Part shown: positions 22,568 to 32,815 of the stretch, one piece after another | Layout of the letters: each line of letters starts with the position of its first letter | Position numbering within the stretch: position 1 is the stretch's first letter | Assembly: GCA_021018995.1 (NCBI GenBank) | Contig: CM037584.1 | Location: forward strand, 50,047,811-50,111,810 | DNA from: Chloranthus sessilifolius | Lineage: Eukaryota; Streptophyta; Magnoliopsida; Chloranthales; Chloranthaceae | Reading direction: 5' to 3' | Length of the DNA stretch: 64,000 nucleotides | Notes under the pieces: model-generated | The model's input: only the letters and a program-made list of their open reading frames with translations | The model's database searches: none | Told to the model about the DNA's origin: nothing | Made by a program: the position numbers and the translations under genes

Positions 22568-23114
22568 TTATATAAGGGTTTGTTTTTATCCAAACAGACC
22601 CTTATATAAAAAATAAATATTTTTAAATCTTAAGAAAAATAGTAAAAATTGTATTTAAAATGTAAATTTATATATTTTTTTTCAGCCAAAAAAAATAAAT
22701 TCAAAATACCTGAACTTGGTCTGATAGTGGCGCCGTTTGGGAGAGCCCCTTTTAGGGTTCTAGGTTTTTATTTCTTTTTTTGTATTTACCGTACATGATT
22801 TGGGCAGGTACCGTATTTAAAAGTTAATTTTAGAATTGAGGGGTATTTAGAGAACTAAGTTTAAGGTACCTATAATATATTCAAATCGCGTTTTGGAACT
22901 CTTTTTAGAAGTCCGACTTTAGTGGCTATAATTACGTGGAAAGACGTACGATGCACTTAATATTACTAACTAGAAGGGAGCAGGTGTAATTAAGTTAGAT
23001 TCTTTGGATGTGTGGTTTGCGTTTGGTTGGGGACGGATTTATCAGCTGTCCAATATCTCTTAAAATGGGTGGTGAATCCGCGGCACTCACCTCCCAACTG
23101 ATATCTCATCTTTT

Positions 23115-23350
23115 GGTTCGGACTATGGATCAAAATATCGTCTGATACCGATACGTATCGAATGATATGTGTCAATATCGGACCCTAACGATATAGTACA
23201 TTGAATGTACCGTATCGTCTATATATACGATCGGACGATATTTTCAATGTATCATCCGGTATGTTATTGTTCCGGTACTTATCGTCTGATACGTACCGGT
23301 TTTAGGCTCGGACGATACGTATCGGTTTTTCGGCATTTTGATTCATGGTT
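23115..23350. mobile_element. GATACGTATC-family MITE
   Basis: Inverted ends ATGGATCAAAATATCG and (reverse complement) CATGAATCAAAATGCCG enclose several CCGATACGTATCGG-like palindromes. About 235 bp, non-coding. Confidence 0.6.
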
Positions 23351-23399
23351 TGGACACGACTCTCCTTACCTTCATCTAAACACAAAAATGATGTATAAC

Positions 23400-23850
23400 T
23401 GATCTTACACCATCAATGATTTAAGACTTGGGTGATCCATATCGCTAAAGTGATAGATCATAGATTGAAGATTGACAGGTCCAAAATGGTATTTTATAGA
23501 GATTTAAATCATTCCATTTATTCATCAATCATATGATTCACATCCGCTTACAAGCATGTTTCTTTGGGGTGAGACATTTTCAAAGAGATATTCTGTTTTT
23601 AGCCCAATCTTTCATACAGTATATTTTGACATCATGCGTGTACCAATTGTCGGTCAAATGTTGATTCTACATAGCATACATCCCAAAAAGTGATGCTAGA
23701 ATCATGTTTGATGGGACACTCATGAACATGATCACTTTTGGGATGTATGCCTCATTAAATTAATATTTTACATAAAAAGTATGTCTTTGATCTCAAAATA
23801 TTTTATGTGGAAGATTAGGATGAAAAAGGGTCTCCATCATTGACAGAAAG
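23400..23850. mobile_element. Diverged GATGGAGAT-family MITE
   Basis: Contains CCCAATCTTTCATACAG, CATACATCCCAAAAAGTGAT and its inverse ATCACTTTTGGGATGTATG, and ends with GGTCTCCATCATTGAC. The arms are recognisable but the outer limits are uncertain. Confidence 0.5.
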
Positions 23851-23934
23851 GAGTCATCGATTTTTGTTACATGAAAACCCTATTGGCAATGCAAAACTCT
23901 TTAGTTTCAAAGCAGGTATCCTGTTTTTAGAGGA

Positions 23935-24175
23935 TGAAGATTGTTTATCAGCCCAATTTTTCATAGAACCGAGCTTTATATCATGGCTCACTTATCAGAA
24001 TGTCAAATGTTGATTTCACTTTGCACAAATATCCAAAATAACTTGAGAAGCGCTCTTATAGTACGCCCATGATTACGATCAACTTTGAGATGTGTGCAAC
24101 TTGAAATTAACATTTGACCATTTAATAGACTAGCCATGATCTATGGATAAGTGGTGTAAAAGATTGGGCCCCAAA
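23935..24175. mobile_element. Diverged GATGGAGAT-family MITE
   Basis: Left arm CCCAATTTTTCATAGA and CACTTATCAGAATGTCAAAT, right arm ATGATCTATGGATAAG and TAAAAGATTGGGC in inverted order. No coding sequence. Confidence 0.5.
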
Positions 24176-24534
24176 AAAACAAAAAATATCTCCAAGGTCG
24201 GTTTCATGGCAACCAAGGACTTGCATGTGTTCTAGTTTCAAGGCAATTAAGAATTTTAATGTTTGAAAAGGTAGGTGGTAAAGATAAAATCTTCAATCGC
24301 AAATAATGGTACCAACTACCAAGAAGCTTCAACTACATTTTGCTAATTCATTAATTTGGGAAAAAATATTGAACAGTGTTTTAAGAAGACAAAAGTCAAA
24401 GATAGATTAATTTAAACAATCTAAAATTTTAGACTAAAAAAAGCGTTGTAGAGTTAGAGCTTGCGGAATTTTTTTTTCTCAAGGGATCGAGCTACAACTT
24501 ACAAACAATATTTATAGTTTGACACATGATTTGA

Positions 24535-24790
24535 AAGAAAGACTTTGTTATTTTTGTGATTCGTGTCATGTGAAATATCATCTAAGTCATGTGATTTGAA
24601 GATCATGATGTCACGATTTTTGTGGTAAAAAAATTACACGAAAAATGATCTGTATCATCTGATTTCTAAGAGTCAAATCACTGAATCAAATGATGGTCTT
24701 TGACTTCATTCAATTAGATGATAGAGAACACATTTTGTGTCAAACTTTGGCCTCAAAAATCTTTCCAACATGGTCTTAAATGTCGTGTGC
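24535..24790. mobile_element. Foldback MITE (GAAAGACTTTG family)
   Basis: Starts GAAAGACTTTGTTATTTTTG and has GTCATGTGAAATATC, then ATGATGGTCTTTGACTT and TTAGATGATAGAGAAC; related to 7495-7805. Confidence 0.5.
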
Positions 24791-25097
24791 AAGTATTAGT
24801 TCCCCTTTATAAGCTACTAATTTTTTTTATAAATCAGATCGGATCAGAACATTTGGACCCGGTTTGAGGAGGTCGGCACTGCCGGTTATGCGTAGGGTCG
24901 GCTTTTTAAAACATAGATGTGGCCCTTTCAAAACGTCACCAAAACCACCAACGCTATATTTTTTAGACATTTGTTTTTGTTTAAAGCCACGGTTTTGTGG
25001 AAACCGAAGAGCTCAAAACTGCCAAACTCCATCGTCAGATTAAGAAAATCAATGGGCGATTCTTTGTTCTACACATATTTGATCTACGTTTAGTTTT

Positions 25098-25110
25098 CTT
25101 CTATTTATAC
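25098..25110 (+). promoter_or_regulatory. TATA-like box upstream of the 25.16-kb ORF
   Basis: CTATTTATACTCG lies about 55 bp upstream of the ATG at 25160, a normal spacing for a plant TATA box and a short 5' UTR. Confidence 0.4.
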
Positions 25111-25159
25111 TCGCACCATCTCCCAAATTATTCAAATCATTTGAAATCAATCTCGGTTC

Positions 25160-25387
25160 ATGGCTTCTCTTGTTCTTCTTTTGTCTGAGCTTCTCCGACC
25201 CGAAAATTTGAATCCCGTCGACGGAAAACCGTTTCCTGCGCCATCGTCTTCTTCGTCTGCTGCCGCTCCGACAAGTACCACGGGAAAAACGGTTGTCCGG
25301 GCAAGAAAATTGCCCGAAAACTTCAAGGTAGAGATACTTGAGGATTTATCAGAGCAGAAAGTTTCTGTCGACTCCATTTGGCCTTAA
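25160..25387 (+). CDS. Short ORF, function unknown, possible first exon
   Basis: A 75-codon frame from ATG 25160 to TAA, in a GC-richer patch than its surroundings and with a TATA-like box upstream. The N-terminus MASLVLLLSELLRPENLNPV is hydrophobic at first; a Ser/Ala-rich stretch follows (about residues 28-40), then a charged tail with TVVRARKLPENFKVEILEDL. I do not recognise the family. It could be a complete small protein, a first exon with a donor before the stop, or a fragment; no downstream exon was found before the MITE at 25655. Confidence 0.4.
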   Translation: MASLVLLLSELLRPENLNPVDGKPFPAPSSSSSAAAPTSTTGKTVVRARKLPENFKVEILEDLSEQKVSVDSIWP

Positions 25388-25654
25388 TGGATTTTGTTAG
25401 TGTTTACAGATTCTGGCGATTTTTTTTTTTTTTTTGATAATACAGATTCTGGCGTTTGATTCACGGTGTATTGTAAGTAATTAATTGTGTAATTTCCTCT
25501 TTTTATGTATAAGTATAACTAGTTAGTTACCTTTTTTTTTCATTCATTTTTTTTTAATTAATTAATAATAATAATTATTATTATTTTTTAACATAGGGTA
25601 TCTCAACTCTCAACTCTCAAGTTTGCGGTTGGACTACTTTCTAGTGGTGCCATT

Positions 25655-25893
25655 CAAGGTGTCAAAAGCAGTATCGGTCTCGTATATTGGTTTGTCCGAA
25701 GCCGATACTGATACATGTCGGCCAATCTATTTTTTTAAAAAGAAAAAACAGGTCTCGATCGAAACCGATACATATTGGCCCATCTGATACGTATTGGCCG
25801 ATATAGTATCAAATACCCGATATGAGATACCGATACTTATTGGTTTGGTCGAAAACCAATATGTATCGATATCGGCCGATTTTTGACACCTTA
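25655..25893. mobile_element. GATACGTATC-family MITE
   Basis: Terminal inverted repeat AAGGTGTCAAAA / TTTTGACACCTT with internal palindromic GATACC/CCGATA words. About 236 bp, non-coding. No clear TSD. Confidence 0.7.
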
Positions 25894-25899
25894 ATACCA

Positions 25900-26480
25900 T
25901 AAGAATGAACTCATGTATTTCAGGATTGGATCCATTTAGAAAGAAAAATTAAAATCAACCGATATCCTCTATCCAAAATATGGTATAAATGGAAAACATT
26001 CAATGCATCAGAAATTCTGATTCAGAATGTGGGAGTGGCACTCAAATTTTAACCAACATTTTGATTAATAATTTTTTATGGATCACATAACAACAGGTGT
26101 TGTTTTAGGATCACGTGTCACGTAATTAGAGTTCTAATGCGTGTCACATGATTAAAGTTCTAATGCATGAGTTCATCCATGCATTGGAAACATACTCTTG
26201 TTTTTACATAATTAATTATCTAAAGTGTGTTTTACCTGTTGTGCTCCATTTGTAAACATCATGGTAGACCACTAGAACCTGCGAGTTGTGACTGCATATG
26301 AACACGTAAATTTAAGAAGGGTACCTCTGTTTGTATAGAAGAATACTTATTTATTGGTAAACTTTGTTGCATAGAAGTATAATTATTTTCTTTGTACTTC
26401 TTGTCTTGAGAAAAAGAGTAGGAATCTTATAAATAAAAAGAAAGTAAGAATGAATCAATGCTAGTTTTCAAGAATAATGG
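25900..26480. other. Intergenic, no gene seen
   Basis: AT-rich, with a short repeated phrase near 26120-26170 (attagagttctaatgc and attaaagttctaatgc). No exon recognised. Confidence 0.4.
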
Positions 26481-26930
26481 ACTAGGTTTCCCTGTAGCCC
26501 GACCCTATTCAAGCCAATTTGTTGGCCCATTTAATAATCTTATGCGGATAGACTTAACCTGATTTTATAATTGGCCCATGTTTGGGTTTGGGCAGCACAA
26601 CACGTCAAGGTCTTTAAATGGGCTGGCTGTCCCACATCTGTGGGCTAGAAGCCTTGGGCTATGTATAATATGGGCAATCCTCACCTTACAAGCCGGCTTT
26701 GGAAGGGTAAGTTAGGCCCATCAAGTTTTAAAGCTTGATCCAAACCAAAAGGTCAGCCAAAAAACAGTCTAGCCTCCGTTCTGAAGCTGAAAGCCGTCCC
26801 TGAAAACTTGGGCATAATCGAAATCAATACCCGGCCTCAATTTATTTAGGTTGAGGGGTTTCTTTCAAATTGGGCCCAACTAAATTTTACCCTAGCCCGG
26901 TCCAATCTGACACAATTACTTCACTCCTAG
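26480..26930. repeat. GGCC/GGCCCA-rich hAT-like repeat
   Basis: Dense GGCCCA, GGCTGG and CCCGGTCC words as in the 6032-6338 element, but ends are not matched. Confidence 0.35.
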
Positions 26931-27239
26931 TAGCATCGGAGACAAAGAGCAACTCTGCTCTAGCGCAAAACACTTTAGCATGAGACTGTTTTTGGCTGGA
27001 AGTGATCTTAGCTGTTTCCAAGAGTGAAAGAACGGAATTTAGTTCTCTTTAAAAGAGCAATATAGACTTGTTCTTTTAAGTTGGCTGCTGTTTGCCTCTA
27101 AAGAGCAAAGAGCAATCCCAAATTGAGCCAATATTTACAACTTATAAGTGACATAAAAGTGTAATTATTTGGAGAAATCATGAATTCCGAATCCTTAATT
27201 ATCTTCTTTTTTTTCGTTTTTTGAAATGCGATTCCTTTC

Positions 27240-27320
27240 AACTTATAAGGAGGGAGTCAAATCTGGTACCTATAGAGGACTGATACGAATCAGCCGATAC
27301 CGATACGCATCCAACAGTTT
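27240..27320. repeat. Fragment of GATACGTATC-family MITE
   Basis: ACTGATACGAATCAGCC and CGATACCGATACGCATCC words; one end only. Confidence 0.4.
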
Positions 27321-27844
27321 AAAATAATAATAATAATAAATAATTAAACATGTTCCCTCTCGTGCCTTTTAGTTTTGGTGTAGTAGTGTAGCCCATACTT
27401 GTGGTTTATACCTCATACTTATCCAATTTTTTAAAGGGATAATTGCACTGCAACCCCTAACTTTTCCTGATATTATTTGCAGGCTCGTGTGTTTTTTGTT
27501 ATTGCGGTTGCATCCATAGCATTGAATGTGGCGGGCAAAGAGGTCCCTAGAGTAATGACAAGTTACCAAACCATTTGATTGACTTAACTATTATTGGCTT
27601 CATTCTCTCATAATGCCAAAATTGCCATCACCATGAAACAATTGATGTGCCATGCTCGCGTGGAACCTATTCTTAAGGTGATGCGTAACGGATCTTAGAA
27701 ACGTATCGACTAAATTGATCGACAATTCAAATATATATATTTTTTTAATTTGAAAATGTTATAAAATATTTAAAATATTTAAAATGACATTTTTTGTTAT
27801 TTTGTCAGGTGCATGTTCGTTGAAATAACCTTATATGGTCTATA

Positions 27845-28080
27845 TTTTGGGGTGGCAACGGGACGGGTTTGGGTCAAGCTCGAGTTTACCCAAGTCTGGC
27901 CCAGCAAATTTGAACTTGGCCCAATCCTAGCCCTAGCCTATATTTAGCATATGATTCCAAGCCCAAACCTAGCCCGCATCAAAATTTCAAAGCTCAAGCC
28001 TAGCTTAGCCCGAGCCTGTCTATTCCAAGATGAGTCCAAGATGAGTCGGATGAATAAGATTATAAGAGGGCTAAAAAGGA
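27845..28080. repeat. hAT-like repeat, GGCAACGGG end
   Basis: Starts near GGGGTGGCAACGGGACGGG, a hAT-MITE type terminus, followed by AGCCC/GGCCC-rich DNA. Right end not defined. Confidence 0.35.
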
Positions 28081-28324
28081 GGCTTTTTTAGTCAATTGTC
28101 TTTTCAAAATTAAGGGAAAGATAATGCCTTCAAATCGTTACTTTATTGAGAAAATGATTTCTTCTTTGTAAGTGATAGGTGGCTATCAAATATGATATGT
28201 TCTACTTTAAATAGATAGCGTGAGATTAGTGATATGTGGCTATTAAATAGGAGAGTCAGATGAGCCTAGGGGTTAAGCCAGAGCCCGACTTATTTAATTA
28301 TCAGGCTTAAAGTGCGGACTTATG

Positions 28325-28815
28325 GTCAATTAAATGATGCATTTATCCTTACTTTATGATATACAAAATGGCTATTGTATTTTTTTTCCAACTTTGATAT
28401 GCATCGGATCTTACCCAAATTTTTTGGGTGGAATATGATTGATCTCCTCTAAATTGCCGTATTATCCGATTTTCGATTTAGATGTCCATGATGCTCAATT
28501 GGTTCGTAACAATGATAGGGTTGGGATGGTACCAACAGGAGTGACATTTTAGTGCTACCTATGGGTCATGCGAGCGTCATAGAAACCCTAATCAAAAATC
28601 GATTAACAGGGTAATTTATAGGAGCCAATCATCATGTTCCACCCAAAAAATTTGGGTAGGATCCGATGCTTATCCACGGTTTAAAATACTTTTAAAGTTT
28701 GAAAAAATGATGTCTAATTAATTATCATTTATAAAGAAAACATAAAAATAGGAGATGTAATATAAATATAAATAGGAACTCAAAAAATTTTATGCAATTT
28801 CAAGATATCACAAGG
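28325..28815. mobile_element. Diverged copy of the 737-bp palindromic MITE
   Basis: Shares with 58766-59502, in order, CAAAATGG(C/-)TATTGTATTTT, CCCAAATTTTTTGGG, TTTTCGATTT, the mid palindrome region and ACCCAAAAAATTTGGG. The left terminus is lost or too diverged to see. Confidence 0.7.
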
Positions 28816-29034
28816 GTAGGGACAGAAAATACTACCTTGTTTTCGGAAGGAAGGGACCCTCGCATTTTATTTGGGCACGTTGGTTTATCTGTCTCCTCTT
28901 TTTAGGTGCTAACAATTAGTCCAAACGTTATTTCCAAATTACTTTGCGGGACTTTTCGGGCGACCACATAGCATATATGAACATATCTTTAGATCAATTG
29001 TTTTGAAGAATTATGACGAAAACCCATCTTTCCA

Positions 29035-29120
29035 TCAATCCAATACCCTCCTCCCCCCCTTCATTCTCTCACTCCCAATCCAATACCCTCCTCCCCTTTC
29101 ATTCGCTCACTCCCTTATAT
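29035..29120. repeat. Direct repeat of a CT-rich unit
   Basis: AATCCAATACCCTCCTCCCC followed by TTTCATTC-CTCACTCCC occurs twice in tandem. Confidence 0.75.
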
Positions 29121-30340
29121 TTTGGGTTCAAACAAATCAGCCCCTACAAATTCTCAAATCATATCCACCAAATTACAGGCACTATTTAGGCTATCCAAAC
29201 AGTAGAAAATATATAAGCACAGAAATCATAGAATTTTTTCTGATTTATGAATACCAATCTGCTATTTTCCTAGGGTTTTATCCGAGGAGACACTATATAT
29301 TTTAATAAATTTATTAGTTATTACTTGTATAAACTTTGGATACAATATATATAAAATAATATGTAGTACTGCTGGTAGGACGTCTTGCATATGCCTAAAT
29401 CAACCTAAGTTTCGATTCATGGGGCTCCTTTTTGTTTCAGCCATTCGAACCGAATCATGGGGGCTCCCTTTTTGAAAGGTTTACAACTCAAGTTCGCCCA
29501 TTCAAATCGAATCCGAGGGAATCGAACTGTGAATTAATCCGACTCTTGGAGCAAAATTAAAAGATAGTTTAGATTGAGGACATAAAAGTATGACCCAAAC
29601 TGAATTGGTGCAAATTTAACGTTTATAATGAGGGCATTCAATAGTTAATTTTTCACCAAAATTTTTAATGAAAATAATGGAAAACTTTCTTGATCATCCT
29701 TTTCATTGGAAGGAGATAAATTCAAGATGGATATACTGATTCTTTACCGCTAATTAATACATATTTCATTCATTTCAACTTTACACAACCAAACCTACTT
29801 TTTAATGAGTGGTCCATAGTCACAAATTTCTCTATGAAACGCTATGTAAAATTTCACCAATTTCAGTGAATTGTCTGAGAGTTTTCAAAATGTTTGTGAA
29901 ATTCATCGAAATGTTTATGAAATTCACCAGTTTCACCAATTTCATCGAAATGTTTGTTATTCGTTAACATCTAACAAGCCAATTTACCGAAGAGTAGGGA
30001 TATGCTAGGTGTTTCATTCAAATTCTCTCTAAATGAACATTTTATTTAAATTCTTAATCGGATCGGATCAAAAGTGATTCGGAAAATTAGTGTCGTGGGT
30101 TCAAACTGTCCAAATGATTGATTCTTAATCATTTGTTTAGCTTGCTTGCTCTCTCATATATCACCTTTTAAAAAAAAATTGAAATGTAACAATTTGGACC
30201 CTAATACCTGAAACCAAACTTTTCAACTGCAATGAGTATTGTCTTTAGGAGTTGTCCACTCTCGATTGAAAAGTAAGTACAACCGACATTGAACGCAGCT
30301 ATCAACACAGTAGCTTTTGTTCCCGCTTTTTTCCTGAGAG
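29121..30340. other. Intergenic, no gene seen
   Basis: No exon recognised. Short local repeats are present: TTCATGGGGCTCCTTTTTG-like words at about 29416 and 29454, and TTCATCGAAATGTTT at about 29903 and 29941. Confidence 0.4.
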
Positions 30341-30345
30341 CCATT

Positions 30346-30479
30346 CTGATCGTTAAAACCAATGATCAAAATAGCGGTTTCGTTCTGTTTTTGGGTATTA
30401 ACAAAACCAAAACTGATCGTTAAACCAATAATCAAAATAGTGGTTTCATTCTGTTTTTGGGTATTAACAAAACCAAAAT
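30346..30479. repeat. 67-bp tandem duplication
   Basis: Two units starting at 30346 and 30413 (CTGATCGTTAAAACCAATGA ... GGGTATTAACAAAACCAAAA), differing at a few positions. Confidence 0.85.
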
Positions 30480-31093
30480 TTCGGCCGATACTTTCACCGC
30501 CAATAACTTGAGCAAAAATATTGTTTGTTAATAAAAAAAACTTTACTTTCTAGGAGAAAACAGAACTGTGCTCATATTTTAATATCCAAAATGAAAAGAA
30601 CAGGTTTTTAACAACAGAAGCATAAAACACAAACAAAAGAGAAGCTCAAATCGTAACGCCTATGTATTGAGATACAAATTAGATAAATATTTTTATATAA
30701 TAAATTAAAATGAAACTACCCCTAAAACAAGGAACTTTTCAATTATCTGTTTAGACATTTTGATTATTGAAAATCAGCTTTATTGTTCGTTGTTTTTGTA
30801 AATGGGTTTGATTTTTTTCTTATTTAAGGAAATTTCAGAGAACCAATATAAAAGATATTAATTTGGCATTTTAATTTATATAAGGTGTATATACATTCGA
30901 TTAATAGGTGTGATTCCTTCACTAAGATGTGTTGCCATCATGAACATCTACTTATACCATTTAGATTCATCCCCAAATTTGCCACATGGGGCAACAGTGA
31001 GGTATTATTTGATGGTGTAAGATCAAAGATCAGATGCACAGAAGTCTCGGAAATAAATAATGGAACATTTTAAAAACAAAATATAAAGAAAGA

Positions 31094-31179
31094 GAGTGAT
31101 CAGATAGAGCTAATACTAAGATTGCCATCATGCAGGCTATCAAACCAATAGGGAATCTATCCAAATCATCATTTCACTC
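31094..31179 (-). ncRNA. C/D box snoRNA, 18S rRNA guide
   Basis: About 86 nt on the minus strand. Box C is a perfect ATGATGA (31172-31166) and box D is CTGA (31103-31100). The boxes are bracketed by a perfect 6-bp terminal stem, GAGTGA with TCACTC (31179-31174 with 31099-31094). A C'-like ATGATGG lies in the middle. Directly upstream of box D the guide GTATTAGCTCTA (31116-31105) is complementary to TAGAGCTAATAC, a universally conserved stretch near the 5' end of 18S rRNA. By the box D + 5 rule the modified base would be the A in TAG-A-GCTAATAC. Plant and animal snoRNAs are known to act on this region, but I do not assign a specific name. The D' guide has no rRNA match that I recognise. Confidence 0.85.
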
Positions 31180-31292
31180 CACGCACAACAGAAATTTCAA
31201 AAAGACAAAAAGAAAAAAAGCTCTTCTAGATGAATAACGAAATAACGAAAAATATAAAAAATATATGCTATGGTGTTGTTGGGATGATGATC

Positions 31293-31372
31293 GGCATCAG
31301 ATCTCCAAGGTGTTAGCATCAGCGCATAACTCAGACGCAAATTACCCATAAAAATGATCTCGTCATTTGCCC
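31293..31372 (-). ncRNA. C/D box snoRNA, dual 18S/25S rRNA guide
   Basis: About 80 nt on the minus strand with the layout C-D'-C'-D: box C ATGACGA (31366-31360, one change from consensus), D' CTGA (31334-31331), C' CTGATGC (31322-31316), D CTGA (31300-31297). A terminal stem is formed by GGCA with TGCC. The D' guide GGGTAATTTGCG (31347-31336) is complementary to 18S CGCAAATTACCC; the target base is the A after CGC, which fits the conserved methylated A guided by yeast snR52 (from memory). The D guide CACCTTGGAGA (31312-31302) is complementary to 25S TCTCCAAGGTG, with a C as target. Two independent rRNA matches, each placed exactly against a D box, make chance unlikely. It precedes the second snoRNA by about 113 nt on the same strand, so a shared precursor is likely. 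Confidence 0.88.
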
Positions 31373-31377
31373 ATCTC

Positions 31378-31383
<6 letters not shown>

Positions 31384-31416
<33 letters not shown>

Positions 31417-31575
31417 GGGTTTTGAGGGGGTTATTGAGTAAGGAAAGAGAGAGAGAAAGAGATTAGGGTTTTGAGGGGGTTATCGAGTAAGGAACTAAGG
31501 ATATCGGCAAGAGTAGAGGGGGAAGATGCGCAACTGGGTCGTATATGTAGGGGATTTTAGGGTTAGGGTTTTGAG
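31384..31575 (-). promoter_or_regulatory. Telo-box and CT-rich leader of the snoRNA pair
   Basis: On the minus strand, three telo-box motifs AAACCCTAA (about 31565-31555, 31473-31463, 31423-31413) and a (CT)n tract (31412-31384) precede the first snoRNA. Telo-boxes mark promoters or leaders of plant ribosomal-protein and snoRNA genes. The block AGATTAGGGTTTTGAGGGGG is duplicated about 50 bp apart (plus-strand sense). A TATA-like CATATAC lies near 31541-31547 on the minus strand. Confidence 0.6.
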
Positions 31576-31867
31576 AAAGTAAGATAGAGTGCTTTCAAGA
31601 ATATACAAATAACTATTCCGAAGTCTTTAGCCGTTCGTTTCATAGACTCGACGGTTATATATGCATCTATTACTGTGACCATGGCGGAGGGTATTACATT
31701 TAACTAAACGTCTCAGCATGTTCTAAAGTGTATGGCACTTTTGTTGGAATAAGGTGCGTCGGCTAATATCTCAAAAACTTGCCCACGAGATTTGGAACGT
31801 GGCATTTGGTTAAGGGTACCTGTCCCAACGCGTCTTTTGAAAGCGCCAACTGTAAATTATTGATTGC

Positions 31868-32155
31868 CATAGATCATATGATGGAGATTATTTTTCACAC
31901 CAATCTTTTATACAAAGTATCTTGAGATCATTGTACACTTATGAGACAGTCCATTTGTGATTTCACATGTCGCGGATCAATAAAAAGACCCTTGAATCAT
32001 ATGCCACACATTACACACAAACTTGATTTTAGGGATTTTTTAGGATCTGTGATGTGTGGATCACAAATTGTTCGTATGATAGGTGCTCCATGTTCTCAAG
32101 ATCCATTTTGTGAAAGATTGCGGTGAAAATCGATCTCCATCATCTGATCCGACCT
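31868..32155. mobile_element. GATGGAGAT-family foldback MITE, well preserved
   Basis: Arms of about 110 bp: left ATGATGGAGATTATTTTTCA, CACCAATCTTTTATAC and ATCTTGAGATCATTG are inverted at the right as GATCTCCATCATCTGATCC, CGCAATCTTTCACAAAATGG and ATCTTGAGAACATGG. This is the best copy of the family in the window. Confidence 0.75.
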
Positions 32156-32815
32156 AATCAATGGATTTAAAGTGTGGTTCAAAATTTAAATTTCTGAGTT
32201 GTCTCATACAGCTCTAAGACTGAGACATCTGGCATCTAAGTGATACATCTAAGGAAAAATGGCTTGAAATGAAAATGACTTTTTGAATGATCTTATACCC
32301 TTAAATAGGCATTTGATCTTACATCATCAAAGAATACCTTACTGATATGTCATGTTGCAAATATTTGAGATCAATCCAAGTGATTGTTAATGATCGAAAC
32401 ACATCTTAGAAAAAAATAAGATGTATATCATCCAAGTAGTTGGTCATGAATGAATCACACCTATTAACCAATTATATACCGATTAAGGATCTTTAATATT
32501 AACCGTTAGAGACTAAGAGAAATAGTAATACTAGCGTGCATAGATTTGGACACAATATGATAGTCATTTACGAGATTATCACATATATAGGATACAATAA
32601 AATAAAATAATGACATATATATAAATAAAATGAGTAGTATACTTTAAATAGTGTATAAGCCTAATACCCTATATAATCTAAAATACACAACTGATATGGT
32701 TTTATGTTGCTTACTTGCTTGTGAGAATCACTTCCTATCTCCTCTCGGTTGATGCGCCAGGGGTTTCCGGCGCTTTAAGAAAAGTGCATGGGAGTCTGTA
32801 GAGGTAGCCTATAGT
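32156..32815. other. Intergenic, no gene seen
   Basis: No exon recognised; AT-rich. Confidence 0.4.

Noticed and set aside
30885..31073. A third snoRNA-like unit (CATGATGGCAA and CTTAGT words shared with the second snoRNA)
   Set aside because: No box D CTGA at a suitable distance and no terminal stem; similarity to the second snoRNA is short.
31413..31573. TTTAGGG-like repeats as an interstitial telomere
   Set aside because: Only isolated AAACCCTAA units and one double unit; these are telo-box promoter motifs rather than a telomeric array.
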